Shown: in pieces, positions 24,649 through 32,111 of the stretch
How positions within the stretch are numbered: the first letter of the stretch is position 1
Layout of the letters: the number at the start of each line of letters is the position of its first letter
Assembly: GCA_025937785.1 (NCBI GenBank)
Contig: JAICQQ010000088.1
Span: 1 to 32,140, forward strand
Reading direction: 5' to 3'
Origin: Polyangiaceae bacterium
Lineage (GTDB): Bacteria; Myxococcota_A; Polyangia; Polyangiales; Polyangiaceae
Length of the DNA stretch: 32,140 bases
Notes under the pieces: generated by a model
Told to the model about the DNA's origin: nothing
The model's input: only the letters and a program-made list of their open reading frames with translations
Database searches by the model: none
Program-made: the position numbers and the translations under genes

Positions 24649-26484
24649 GTGAGCCGAGCCAAGGCCATCGGGCTCTACGCCGCCAGCGTGCTCGCCCTCG
24701 GCGGCTGCGAAGAGGACCACCCATACACGCCGTTTCAGGTCGCCTCGGCGATCCCCAGCGCCCCGGCACCGGCGCCAGCCTCTGCGGAACCAGAAGCCGT
24801 CGCAGCGGTGAAGTTCACCGCCTCGGCGCCGCTCGTACAACCCAAAGCGGCGACCTGGCAGCTGGGCCCGCGGCAGATCCAGGCGCCAGCGGGCTACGAG
24901 ATCGAGCGTGGGCTGAACGCCGACTTCGACGCCAACGGCAGCGCCGAATTCGTCGCTTGGGTGGTGCCCGCGAAGGATGGGCTCGAGCGTCCGGAGTTGT
25001 GGCTCTATCCCGCCACCGGGGCTGCGCGAAAACTATTGGCGCTGCCGGGGTTCGTGCCGACTGGCCCCAGTTGCAGTCTGCAGACGCTGCTGCAGCACAC
25101 CGGGCCCAAAACCATCACGCTGGACACCAAAGCGGTCTGCGAGACGCGCTTGATCGCACGTGTCCCGGTGCGGAGCATCGTGGTGCTGGCGCCACTGGCG
25201 GACGACCCCCAGGTCCTGGCACTGCGCGCTGCCGACGGCAATCCGCGCGAAGATTTGAAGCTGAGCGTCGCGTCGTTGGATCGCGACGGCGACGGCCGCG
25301 ACGACGTCACCCTGCAGGCGAGCCTGGACACCCGCCTCGCAACCTCCGGAGTCGCGCTCGCCAAGTTCCTCTGGTACGACCGCGAAGCAGGAACGTCGCG
25401 GGACGACACGGAACCCGGCCTTTCCATGGCCCAGCTCGCGTCGCGCGAGATCGTCCGAGCCAAGGGTCCGAGCACTAGCCGCAACGTGCACCCGACCATC
25501 CAGAACCTGAAGCGGCTCTACGCAGCCGTCTGTGACGAAGCAGGTACACCTCGGCTGTTCGACGAAGAGGGAAACGGCCTGGCCTGCGGCAGGCTGAGCA
25601 CCACGTTCTCGAGAGCTACCGAAGCGGAGATCGCGGCGCTGCTGAAGAACGATCAGGTGCTCGAGGCGTTCGGCGTGCTCGAACGCGCGCATTGGTTCGG
25701 CCACGAGCCGTCGCCCAAGGATCGCGAGCGCTGGCTCGCCTCGTTCAACGGCAAGCTCCTGCGCAGGCAGGCACGCCTGCGACGCGAACTGGGGCTCGCG
25801 CTGCCACGCGAGGGCACGCACCCGAGTTTCAGTCCCCTGGAGTTCGCCGGCGATACGCTGCTGGCTCAAACGCGGGACGGCGTGCGCAGTTTCGCGCTCG
25901 ACGGTACCGAGCGCACGCCTCCGGACACTGCCGCGCCCACGGCACCCCACGATCCCGCGCCCGTGTTCCTGCCGAGCAGTTCCCGCCCCGCCCCTTGGTC
26001 GCTGCGCGCAGAGGTCCCCGGTCAGCGCCTCTGGACCGGCGTGGTCTACTCCTGCGATCGTTCCGAAATTGCTCTGAGTTTCGTCGACGGCTCGGGGCAG
26101 CCGTTGGCGCCCTGGCTGACGGAGATCTTGGCGCCTCGCCCCGGCACCTGCCGTGGTGGCGCTGCCGTCGATGCACCGGCGGTACCGATCGGGTGGGTGG
26201 ACGCGCAGCTCGTCGCCTGGGTCGGCGGCGCTCGCATCGGGCCCGCCGAGCTCCGCACGCGTCCCAAAGGTTCGCCGCGCTCCGTCAACGGCGAGTGGAC
26301 CGTGCTACCGAGTCGGCTGGGCCTCTTGGTCACGGGCAGGTCACACGAACTCTGGCATGTGCCGGAATCGGTGGGGCAGCTCGAGCAATTGCGCGCGTGC
26401 GTGATTCACGACAGCGGGCGGCTGGTGGCATGCGTCACCCCCGCGGGCTTCGCCTTCATCGAGAGCGAAGCCCTGCCGCGCTGA
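24649..26484 (+). CDS. Lipoprotein with FG-GAP/VCBS-like motifs, function unknown
   Basis: 611 residues from a GTG that abuts the stop of the hydratase gene with no spacer. The signal SRAKAIGLYAASVLALGGC has lipobox LGGC (Cys20), then Glu-Glu-Asp. A Pro/Ala-rich linker of ~40 residues follows. Two short repeats of the calcium-loop type, NADFDANGSAEF and SLDRDGDGRDDV, resemble FG-GAP/VCBS repeats found in surface proteins. The rest is unrecognised: an arginine-rich helical middle (HWFGHEP...RERWLASF...RRQARLRRELGL) and a C-terminal beta-rich part with several Trp and paired Cys (VYSCDRSE, GTCRGGAA). It is probably outer-membrane or cell-surface. Why it is translated straight after beta-oxidation genes is unclear; it ends 32 bp from convergent efp. 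Confidence 0.85.
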   Translation: MSRAKAIGLYAASVLALGGCEEDHPYTPFQVASAIPSAPAPAPASAEPEAVAAVKFTASAPLVQPKAATWQLGPRQIQAPAGYEIERGLNADFDANGSAEFVAWVVPAKDGLERPELWLYPATGAARKLLALPGFVPTGPSCSLQTLLQHTGPKTITLDTKAVCETRLIARVPVRSIVVLAPLADDPQVLALRAADGNPREDLKLSVASLDRDGDGRDDVTLQASLDTRLATSGVALAKFLWYDREAGTSRDDTEPGLSMAQLASREIVRAKGPSTSRNVHPTIQNLKRLYAAVCDEAGTPRLFDEEGNGLACGRLSTTFSRATEAEIAALLKNDQVLEAFGVLERAHWFGHEPSPKDRERWLASFNGKLLRRQARLRRELGLALPREGTHPSFSPLEFAGDTLLAQTRDGVRSFALDGTERTPPDTAAPTAPHDPAPVFLPSSSRPAPWSLRAEVPGQRLWTGVVYSCDRSEIALSFVDGSGQPLAPWLTEILAPRPGTCRGGAAVDAPAVPIGWVDAQLVAWVGGARIGPAELRTRPKGSPRSVNGEWTVLPSRLGLLVTGRSHELWHVPESVGQLEQLRACVIHDSGRLVACVTPAGFAFIESEALPR

Positions 26485-26516
26485 GCGAAGTTCACCCCGC
26501 GCATCCCAACGCAGGC

Positions 26517-27080
26517 TCAGGGCTCTTTGGCGCGTTCCAGGTAGCTGCGCGTCCGTGTGTCCACCTTGATCCATTCCCCTTCGTTGATGAACAAGGGGAC
26601 GCTCACCGTGGCTCCGGTGGCGATCTTGGCGGGTTTCGTGACGTTGGTCGCGGTGTCGCCCTTGACGCCCGGCTCCGTCTCTTCCACCTTCACGATGATG
26701 TGCGGCGGCAGCGAAATCGCCACCGGGTTGCCGTTGTAGATCGTGATGCTCACGTTCGCACCGTCGATCAGAAAGCCGGCGTCGTCACCCACCGCCTCGG
26801 CACTGACGGTGACTTGCTCGCCGCTCTCGGAGCTCATGAAGACGAAGGCGTCGCCCTCGGGATAGATGTACTGCATCGACTTTTCGATGACGTCCGCCGG
26901 TTCGAGCTTCTCGCCCGAGCGAATGTTGCGCTCCAGGCTGTTGCCAGTGAGCATGTTCTTCATCTTGGTGCGCGTGAAAGCTTGCCCCTTGCCCGGCTTG
27001 ACGAACTGAAAATCGACCACGATGTACGGTTGCCCGTCCATCAAAAGCTTGACGCCTTTTTTGATGTCACTGGTATCCAT
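26517..27080 (-). CDS. efp: Elongation factor P
   Basis: 187 residues, standard length. EF-P binds between the P and E sites of the ribosome and rescues stalling at polyproline stretches. The three beta-domains are visible: KOW-like domain 1 with FVKPGKGQAF (26-35), whose Lys31 aligns with the modified Lys34 of E. coli; domain 2 (MQYIYPEGDAFVFM...EQVTV); and OB domain 3 with EETEPGVKGDTATNVTKPA and the signature VPLFINEGEWIKVDTRTRSY. The lysine at the loop tip predicts a beta-lysylation-type modification (EpmA/EpmB), though those genes are not in the window. AGGAG lies about 5 nt before the ATG. A 293-bp divergent region separates it from the membrane TPR gene. Several neighbours carry Pro-Pro-Pro runs and would be its clients. 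Confidence 0.97.
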   Translation of the reverse strand: MDTSDIKKGVKLLMDGQPYIVVDFQFVKPGKGQAFTRTKMKNMLTGNSLERNIRSGEKLEPADVIEKSMQYIYPEGDAFVFMSSESGEQVTVSAEAVGDDAGFLIDGANVSITIYNGNPVAISLPPHIIVKVEETEPGVKGDTATNVTKPAKIATGATVSVPLFINEGEWIKVDTRTRSYLERAKEP

Positions 27081-27373
27081 GAGGCTCCTGAAAATGTGAG
27101 GCGTCGGCGCGCCAGGCGCCTTCGATAGCGAAATAACCGGCAGCTGTCACGTCCCGGAGCGCACGTTTCGCGCGCCAGGCCGAGATCGTGGCAAAAACCC
27201 AAGAAGCGCGGGGTTTTCGGGGCAGTCGTCGGCGCTGGGGTGCTCGGCGTCGCTTGCAGCCCGCCCCGGGCCCCGGATGGACCACTCCGGCGGCCGCGAG
27301 GCAATACTTGCTACCGCGCGCGCGCGGCGATACTCCGTCGCACCGAGTACGGCCACGAGAGAGCCAGGTAAGT
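27081..27373. promoter_or_regulatory. Divergent intergenic region efp / membrane TPR gene
   Basis: 293 bp without a supportable gene. It must hold the efp promoter (minus) and that of the 27374 gene (plus). I see GC-rich short palindromes (ggcgcgcc near 27107, an alternating CG run near 27320) but no convincing -35/-10 pair or riboswitch. An in-frame extension of the TPR gene back to 27188 is open but arginine/proline-rich and looks untranslated. Confidence 0.5.
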
Positions 27374-28228
27374 GTGGACGAATACGAGCTAGAAGAGATC
27401 AAACGCGAGATCGTGGAAAGCCGCTCGCTGACCATCAAGACGAACAACCTGGTCAACGCGTTGGCCGCCGATCTGAAGAGCATCGCCAAGCGCCAGCAGA
27501 ACTACGAGCGCCGTATCTTCTTCAACAGCGCGACCGCGTACGTCGTCGTCGTGGCCGTCTTGATGATTCTGACTAAAGTGGCCATCGACGCCCAGGTCGA
27601 GTCGGTCCGCGTGCAGGGCAAGGAGACACGCGACAAGTTGGCGCAACTCGAGAAAGATCTGGAGGCGGTCCAAGGTCGGGACGAAGCGCGCACACGAGCC
27701 AGCCGCAAAGCCGCAGAATTCTACGACTTGATCGTGAAGAACCAGCGCCGGGAGATCATCCGACAGTACCCCGAAGTCTCGCAGCTGAAGCTGACGAAGA
27801 CCGAGCGCGCGGTGTTCGAAGCAGCAGTCGATCGCTCCCAGAACGAACTTTCGCTGATCGCCTATCAGGAAGGCCTCGATCACATTCGAACCGGCCGCTG
27901 GCACGAAGCCGAGCAGGCACTGCGCGATTCGCTAGCGTTCAAGGCCGACGCCGCGCACAGTCCACAGGCGAACTATCAACTGGCCCGCGCGCTCAAGTCG
28001 CTCTCGAAACAGCGCGAGGCGATCCCGATTCTGATGCGTCTCAGCGAAGCGTCCGCCGACAAAGAGGTGATGGACGAAGCGACGCTGCTGCTCGCCGATG
28101 CGCAGGAAGACATTCAGGCGTGGAACGATGCCAAGAACACGCTGCGTTCCTTCATTCGCCGTTTCCCCACCAGCGCGCACATCAACGATGCGCGCATGAA
28201 ACTCGCGGAAATCCAGCTGCATCATTAG
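27374..28228 (+). CDS. Single-pass membrane TPR protein
   Basis: 284 residues from GTG at 27374, with AGG about 8 nt upstream; a longer frame from 27188 has a non-protein-like N-terminus. Residues 1-47 are charged and helical (DEYELEEIKREIVES...LKSIAKRQQNYERR), residues ~48-71 form one membrane helix (FFNSATAYVVVVAVLMILTKVAI), and ~73-130 are a probable coiled coil (VRVQGKETRDKLAQLEKDLEAV). The C-terminal ~120 residues carry TPR-like pairs (LIAYQEGLDHIRTGRWHEAEQALRDSL, ANYQLARALKSLSKQREAIPIL, ending FIRRFPTSAHINDARMKLAEIQ), the pattern of CpoB/YbgF or YfgM-type proteins. It is probably inner-membrane anchored with the TPR part in the periplasm. Its stop overlaps the convergent lipoprotein stop by 4 bp. 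Confidence 0.88.
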   Translation: MDEYELEEIKREIVESRSLTIKTNNLVNALAADLKSIAKRQQNYERRIFFNSATAYVVVVAVLMILTKVAIDAQVESVRVQGKETRDKLAQLEKDLEAVQGRDEARTRASRKAAEFYDLIVKNQRREIIRQYPEVSQLKLTKTERAVFEAAVDRSQNELSLIAYQEGLDHIRTGRWHEAEQALRDSLAFKADAAHSPQANYQLARALKSLSKQREAIPILMRLSEASADKEVMDEATLLLADAQEDIQAWNDAKNTLRSFIRRFPTSAHINDARMKLAEIQLHH

Positions 28229-29421
28229 TCATCGTCGCGACCGAGTCCCGTCTCTAGCAACGTCACCCGCGATTCGTTGAAGCCGTCGGCGTTCGCGCTG
28301 CCGAGGCTGGGACCGAGCAAAATCGCCAGGTACGAGCGTTCGTCTGCGATCGCGTCGTCACCGGCGAGGTCTCGCCAATGCTCTCGATACTCATTCGCGG
28401 TACCGGCGTAGACGACGAGTTCTGCGCCATCCGGGATCCCCAGCTCCTCACCCGAATAGGACTGGTACGGCTGCTTCGGCGCGATGATGCCGAACCCGAC
28501 GCGCGACGTCAGATAAACATGCACGCCCGACCCGAACATGTTGGGTACCGACTGCACATCGACTTGCGCGGTCGCCGCTGAAGCGTGCAAAAACTGGAAC
28601 GACAGGCGCCCCGGTTGCACGTCACGGGACACCGGAACGAGCAGCGCGCGCACGCTCGGTGTGTGCGGGGCGAAGTTGGCACCGCAGTGGATGCCGTTGT
28701 CGACCACCCCGGGCCCGCCCATGCAACCCGCGAGCGCCATCACGTAGTGCCGACCGAGCACCAGCGAATTCGCGGGAATGGTCGGCAACACCTGCGCTCG
28801 CAGCGGCGGGCGTCGAACGGCGCCCGCACCGCCGGCGCCCGCCAGCCCGGCGCCGGCACCCGCTGCCCCGGCCGCGCCTCCTGCGGCGGGCTCCGGCTCT
28901 TGGATGCGGCCAGGCCAGTAGGCGTGCTCGAAGTTGTCCGCGCAGTCGGCGTCGGCGTCGAACTCGCCTGCAAGCGCCACGAGCTCCAAGGCGTCGTTCT
29001 CGAAATCGAGCTCCTCCGCCTCGCTGAGCGTGAAGCTTTCGCCGTAGGCGAGGCCGTTAGCCGGGAGCGGCGGCGCGTCGAAACGGGTGGGCCCGTCTTC
29101 GCTAGCGCGGCCCAAGCACAAAGCAATCTGGTCGGCATCGACCAGGCCGTGCACCAATGTCAACACGTCCTTGCCGTCCCGGGGGTACTGCAGCGTGCCG
29201 CCGTTGCCGGTCGTCGAACTCTGTGTGCTGGTGTGACTGGTGACCCCCGCACCCCCGAAGCCCCCCGAGCCCGTCGCCGTGCTGCTCGTCGCCGCTGCTC
29301 CAGGACGCTCCGCCAGTTGTTCGTGATCCGTGCTGCAATGCAGGCTCGACGCTGCGAGCACCAACCCCCCAGCCGCACCCCAGGTCGCACACCGCGGGCG
29401 TGAAGGTTTAGCCCCCCGCAC
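28225..29421 (-). CDS. DUF4397-like lipoprotein with Gly/Ala-rich linker
   Basis: 398 residues from GTG at 29421, which has GGAG 5 nt upstream; the frame is open to 29712, but that part lies over the Cys-rich gene and is a shadow. The N-terminus CATWGAAGGLVLAASSLHC is a signal with a lipobox-like end (SLHC), followed by a Ser/Thr/Gly linker (ATSSTATGSGGFGG...). Two modules begin with LTLVHGLVDADQIALCLG and LSFQFLHASAATAQVDVQ, the opening of DUF4397-type beta-sandwich domains. A ~20-residue Gly/Ala run (AAGGAAGAAGAGAGLAGAGG region, 28830-28890) separates them. This layout is common in myxobacterial envelope lipoproteins of unknown role. It overlaps the upstream small lipoprotein gene by 14 bp, and its stop overlaps the convergent TPR gene stop by 4 bp. 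It is likely the last gene of a thiD-led operon. Confidence 0.8.
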   Translation of the reverse strand: MRGAKPSRPRCATWGAAGGLVLAASSLHCSTDHEQLAERPGAAATSSTATGSGGFGGAGVTSHTSTQSSTTGNGGTLQYPRDGKDVLTLVHGLVDADQIALCLGRASEDGPTRFDAPPLPANGLAYGESFTLSEAEELDFENDALELVALAGEFDADADCADNFEHAYWPGRIQEPEPAAGGAAGAAGAGAGLAGAGGAGAVRRPPLRAQVLPTIPANSLVLGRHYVMALAGCMGGPGVVDNGIHCGANFAPHTPSVRALLVPVSRDVQPGRLSFQFLHASAATAQVDVQSVPNMFGSGVHVYLTSRVGFGIIAPKQPYQSYSGEELGIPDGAELVVYAGTANEYREHWRDLAGDDAIADERSYLAILLGPSLGSANADGFNESRVTLLETGLGRDDD

Positions 29422-29764
29422 AGCACTCCGCAGGCCGGCGAGAGTCACACGCCACGTCGTTCGGTACCCGCCACACCTTTTGGAAGCAGCGACTCGTGCA
29501 GCTTTCGACCGCCATGTCACAATCGGTGAAATCGTAGCCCTTGGCACAGCCCGAGTCACCCGAAGACTCGTCGCCCCCACCACAACAATGGCCCGGGTCG
29601 CAGGCGTAGCACTCGCACTTCTGCGACGCGGTAATGCTGAACCCGGGTTTGGGAGGTGCCTGAAAGTACTTTGGCCCGGCGGCATCGCGCGCGGCGCCGG
29701 TGGACCCTGCACAGGCTGGCACCGCCATCAACCACGCCAGCGCAATGCCATGCCGAGCCCGCAT
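29408..29764 (-). CDS. Small cysteine-rich lipoprotein
   Basis: 118 residues from ATG at 29764. The signal MRARHGIALAWLMAVPAC ends in a lipobox-like VPAC (Cys18). The mature part holds twelve further cysteines in ~70 residues: KCECYAC, GHCCGGG, SGCAKGYDFTDCDMAVESCTSRCF, DVACDSRRPAECC. The even number and close spacing suggest a disulfide-knotted surface domain; metal binding is the alternative. I do not recognise the family. It starts 9 bp after thiD and overlaps the next lipoprotein gene by 14 bp, so the three genes are probably one transcript. It is real rather than a shadow, because the signal peptide and Cys pattern belong to this frame while the overlapping frame is arginine-rich. Confidence 0.75.
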   Translation of the reverse strand: MRARHGIALAWLMAVPACAGSTGAARDAAGPKYFQAPPKPGFSITASQKCECYACDPGHCCGGGDESSGDSGCAKGYDFTDCDMAVESCTSRCFQKVWRVPNDVACDSRRPAECCAGG

Positions 29765-29773
29765 CGATGCTTC

Positions 29774-30604
29774 TCAGACCCCGGCGTCAGGGTCGGGCTT
29801 GGGTGCAATTCGGTAGCCGTGGTTCAACGGACCGATGCCCTTGCCGAGCCCGGGGCTCATCGCCAGCGCCCCCACCACGAAGTCCCGCGCGCGAGCCACG
29901 GCGTCTCTCAAGGTGAGTCCTTCGGCGATGCCCGCGGCGATACCGGACGCCAAGGTGCACCCGGTGCCATGTGTTCCCCGCGTGTGTACTCGCGCGCTCT
30001 CGAAGCGTACTTCGTCCCCGTCGATCGTCCGCAGCAGATCCACGACGGTTTCCCCTTCGAGGTGACCGCCTTTGACGAGGACCGCGCTCGCGCCGCGGGC
30101 CAGCAGCACGTCCGCGGCACGCCCGAGATCATCGGGACCGGCGATGGCAACTCCCGTCAGGAGCACCGCCTCGGGCACGTTGGGTGTGACGAGCGCAGCC
30201 CGAGGCACCAGTTGCTCGAGCAGCACATCGCGCCCCTCGGGGCTGAGCAGCTCGTGTCCCGTCGACGACACCACCACGGGGTCGACCACGAGCTGAGCAT
30301 GCGGAGCCAGCGCCGCGCAGCGCTCGGCAACCACCGCCGTGACGCTGGCGTTGAAGAGCATCCCCGTCTTGATCACGTCGGCGCCGATGTCGCCCAGCAC
30401 GGCCTCGATCTGGGCCGCTACCACGCGCGGCGGCACACCCATCACCTCCGTGACGCCGAGCGTGTTCTGAGCGGTCAGGGCCGTGACCGCGCTCGCGGCA
30501 TAGCTGCCGAGCACGGTGATCGTCTTCAGGTCGGCCTGTATTCCGGCCCCGCCCCCGGAATCGGAACCACCAATCACCAACACTCGTCCCAAGGTGCCTT
30601 GCAT
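29774..30604 (-). CDS. thiD: Hydroxymethylpyrimidine/phosphomethylpyrimidine kinase
   Basis: 276 residues. ThiD phosphorylates HMP to HMP-P and then HMP-PP for thiamine synthesis. Ribokinase-fold marks: VLVIGGSDSGGGAGIQADLKT (8-28), ALTAQNT (42-48), IKTGML (78-83), VVDPVVVSSTG (106-116), LVTPNVPEA (138-146), VLVKGGH (175-181), and the anion hole with HGTGCTLASGIAAGIA (212-226) including the Cys found in ThiD. Start ATG at 30604 has AAGGGGG directly upstream. There is no thiE fusion, and the length is that of stand-alone ThiD. The gene leads a likely operon with two lipoprotein genes (9-bp gap). The leader (30605-30708) was searched for a TPP riboswitch and none was found. Confidence 0.96.
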   Translation of the reverse strand: MQGTLGRVLVIGGSDSGGGAGIQADLKTITVLGSYAASAVTALTAQNTLGVTEVMGVPPRVVAAQIEAVLGDIGADVIKTGMLFNASVTAVVAERCAALAPHAQLVVDPVVVSSTGHELLSPEGRDVLLEQLVPRAALVTPNVPEAVLLTGVAIAGPDDLGRAADVLLARGASAVLVKGGHLEGETVVDLLRTIDGDEVRFESARVHTRGTHGTGCTLASGIAAGIAEGLTLRDAVARARDFVVGALAMSPGLGKGIGPLNHGYRIAPKPDPDAGV

Positions 30605-30640
30605 GCCCCCTTTCTAGTCCATCGCCAGGTCGAGTCCATC

Positions 30641-30671
30641 GCCGGGCGCTGAAAAGCGCGGATCGCCCGGC
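30641..30671 (-). terminator. Inverted repeat upstream of thiD, possible terminator
   Basis: gccgggcg (30641-30648) and cgcccggc (30664-30671) form a perfect 8-bp stem with a 15-nt loop containing a second small stem, gcgc-tgaaaa-gcgc. It lies 37 bp after the stop of the minus-strand lipoprotein gene and 36 bp before thiD. A direct repeat, gtccatcgcc, follows twice (30617 and 30634). No T-tract is seen, so it is a weak terminator or leader structure. Confidence 0.45.
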
Positions 30672-30708
30672 CGCAGCGAAACCGCGGTCGTAGCCCTTCA
30701 CGGGCGCA

Positions 30709-31173
30709 TCAGAGACGGTAGGGCCGAAGGTAGTGCAGCGACACCTCGTCGAGGGCATCTTCGACGGCCTCCCCCGGGGACTCGCTCGAGTCAGCAACGT
30801 GGCCGCTGTCGATCACGACGCCATTCCGATCGGTGGCCCGGAAGCTCGCGTCGGAGGCATACGAGTAGTCGGGATAGTCACCGGAATCATCCACCCACTG
30901 CCTCACCGTCACGTTCACGGTCAGGAGCACGTCGGCCGCTTCCGTACTCCCGACCGACACCCGCTCGAAGCCCGACTGCTCATCGAGCTCGGAAGCAAGG
31001 TAGACGCTGGCGCTCGTGTCGTCGTAAAAGTCCACGAATCCCGCCAACGACACCTGCACGGCCGCGTGTCGGTAGATTTCGAAATCGAGCGCAGGCTCCC
31101 GCGAAAACGTGATCGGCACACACCCGCTCGCTGCCCACAGAACGAACAGCACCGCGTACGCACGGCGCTTCAT
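30709..31173 (-). CDS. Small lipoprotein, LptE/DUF4136-like in outline
   Basis: 154 residues from ATG at 31173 with GGAGG 6 nt upstream; the longer frame to 31458 is inside the preceding gene and is a shadow. The signal MKRRAYAVLFVLWAASGC has lipobox ASGC (Cys18). The mature part has a GFERVSVGSTEAADVLLTVNVTV motif, the 'aD.ll.v.v' strand pattern seen in outer-membrane lipoproteins such as DUF4136, LpoB and LptE-like proteins. It then shows ATDRNGVVIDSG and an amphipathic EAVEDALDEVSLHYLRPY end. The family assignment is only by outline. It shares an ATGA overlap with the upstream predicted outer-membrane gene, so the two products are probably made together and may interact. Confidence 0.75.
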   Translation of the reverse strand: MKRRAYAVLFVLWAASGCVPITFSREPALDFEIYRHAAVQVSLAGFVDFYDDTSASVYLASELDEQSGFERVSVGSTEAADVLLTVNVTVRQWVDDSGDYPDYSYASDASFRATDRNGVVIDSGHVADSSESPGEAVEDALDEVSLHYLRPYRL

Positions 31174-31913
31174 TCGAACCTCCATTCGCTGCCCAGCGTA
31201 CCCACCACGGGGATCGTACGCTCTCCGTTGCGATAGGTGCCGAGCTCCACGCCCCCGCTGTGGAGCGCATAGCTGCGGGCTGTCGCAAAGAGGCTGACGG
31301 ACGGCGTGGGCCGAACGTGGATCGCAGCTTTGAACGACAGCGCGAGGAACGCCTCGTCCGAGTGAATCCCCCAAAGGTGGAACAGGTCGAGGCCCCCCCC
31401 CAGGAGCCCCTCGACGAAGCGCGTCCGCAACGGCGCGAGCGAAAAGTAAAACCCCCATTGGTTCCCCACGAAACTACCGTCGAAATCGCTGGAGGTCTTG
31501 GTGAGCCAGATGGGTGTGAACTCCAGCTCACCCCAGAACAGTTCGTCGCCCACGCGGAGCGACAGACCCACCATGGCCTTGCCGCTGACCCCGAACAGCT
31601 GCGCGCCGAGCCCCACGTCAGGGCTCCAGCTGGGTGCAGCCTCCGCCTCCGAAAAGACGGACGACTCGTCCGATGGCTCGTGCCAACTCGAGTCCGCCGC
31701 ATTGACCTCCGGCGGCGGCCCGGAGGGGGCGGCGGTCGTGGCCGGAGCCAGCGGCGGTTCCGCCTGCGGTTCCGCCTGCGGCGACGCCGACTCGTCTGCC
31801 CGGGCCCGGCTCGGCTGCACCAGCGTCAGTGCCCCGAGGACTGCGGCGATCCCACCACAGCTATCGTGAACCCGGGTTCGCATCGAACCCAACAACCCTA
31901 GGCTTTCCCGCAT
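31170..31913 (-). CDS. Predicted outer-membrane beta-rich protein
   Basis: 247 residues from ATG at 31913 (an in-frame ATG at 31883 is an equally possible start and gives a more compact signal). The signal region GGIAAVLGALTLVQPSRARA ends in a typical SPase I site. A Pro/Ala/Glu linker follows, including a perfect 12-bp tandem duplication (31754-31777) coding AEPQ-type repeats. The last ~150 residues alternate polar and hydrophobic residues with many aromatic ones (LGAQLFGVSGKAMVGLSLRVG, WGELEFTPIWL, NQWGFYFSLAPL, FLALSFKAAIHV), ending in WRF-E, as in small outer-membrane barrels. No named family is recognised. It is translationally coupled (ATGA) to the lipoprotein behind it, as in barrel-lipoprotein pairs. 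Confidence 0.75.
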   Translation of the reverse strand: MRESLGLLGSMRTRVHDSCGGIAAVLGALTLVQPSRARADESASPQAEPQAEPPLAPATTAAPSGPPPEVNAADSSWHEPSDESSVFSEAEAAPSWSPDVGLGAQLFGVSGKAMVGLSLRVGDELFWGELEFTPIWLTKTSSDFDGSFVGNQWGFYFSLAPLRTRFVEGLLGGGLDLFHLWGIHSDEAFLALSFKAAIHVRPTPSVSLFATARSYALHSGGVELGTYRNGERTIPVVGTLGSEWRFE

Positions 31914-32001
31914 GAGCCGTGACGCTGAGCAAGGACGATACCATAGCTGGCATTTTCGCTGGGGGTTCCGCCCCGCATGGAGTAAACGTGGGCCGCTGCA
32001 A

Positions 32002-32087
32002 GGCCCCTTGGCGGAATGGCAGACGCAGGGGATTTAAAATCCCTCGATCGCAAGATCATCCCGGTTCGAGTCCGGGAGGGGCTACCA
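32002..32087 (+). tRNA. tRNA-Leu (anticodon UAA)
   Basis: 86 nt with encoded CCA (32085-32087). The acceptor stem GGCCCCT pairs with AGGGGCT (32077-32083) with a G-U first pair, as in E. coli tRNA-Leu(UAA). The anticodon loop TTTAAAA has anticodon TAA at 32035-32037. The long variable arm GATC-GCAA-GATC marks class II (Leu), and the T arm is CCCGG-TTCGAGT-CCGGG. Discriminator A73 fits leucine. Confidence 0.97.
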
Positions 32088-32090
32088 GTT

Positions 32091-32111
32091 CGACGGTTCG
32101 CCAAACCGTCG
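32091..32111 (+). terminator. Hairpin just after tRNA-Leu
   Basis: cgacggtt (32091-32098) and aaccgtcg (32104-32111) form a perfect 8-bp stem with a 5-nt loop, 3 bp after the tRNA CCA end. Position and stability fit a transcription terminator, but the T-tract is missing. Confidence 0.55.

Noticed and set aside
26482..26519. CTGAGC/GCTCAG inverted repeat between the lipoprotein gene and efp as terminator
   Set aside because: Only 6 bp with a loop of about 26 nt that overlaps the stop codons; too weak to call.
28225..29712. Full 495-codon version of the DUF4397-like gene
   Set aside because: The first ~97 codons overlap the Cys-rich lipoprotein gene and are arginine-rich; GTG at 29421 has GGAG and a signal peptide.
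30605..30708. TPP riboswitch in front of thiD
   Set aside because: The leader lacks the CUGAGA and other conserved THI-box cores on the minus strand; only a GC-rich inverted repeat is seen.
32002..32111. tRNA-associated attachment site or island end
   Set aside because: No integrase and no second copy of the tRNA 3' end are present in the window; the hairpin is simpler as a terminator.
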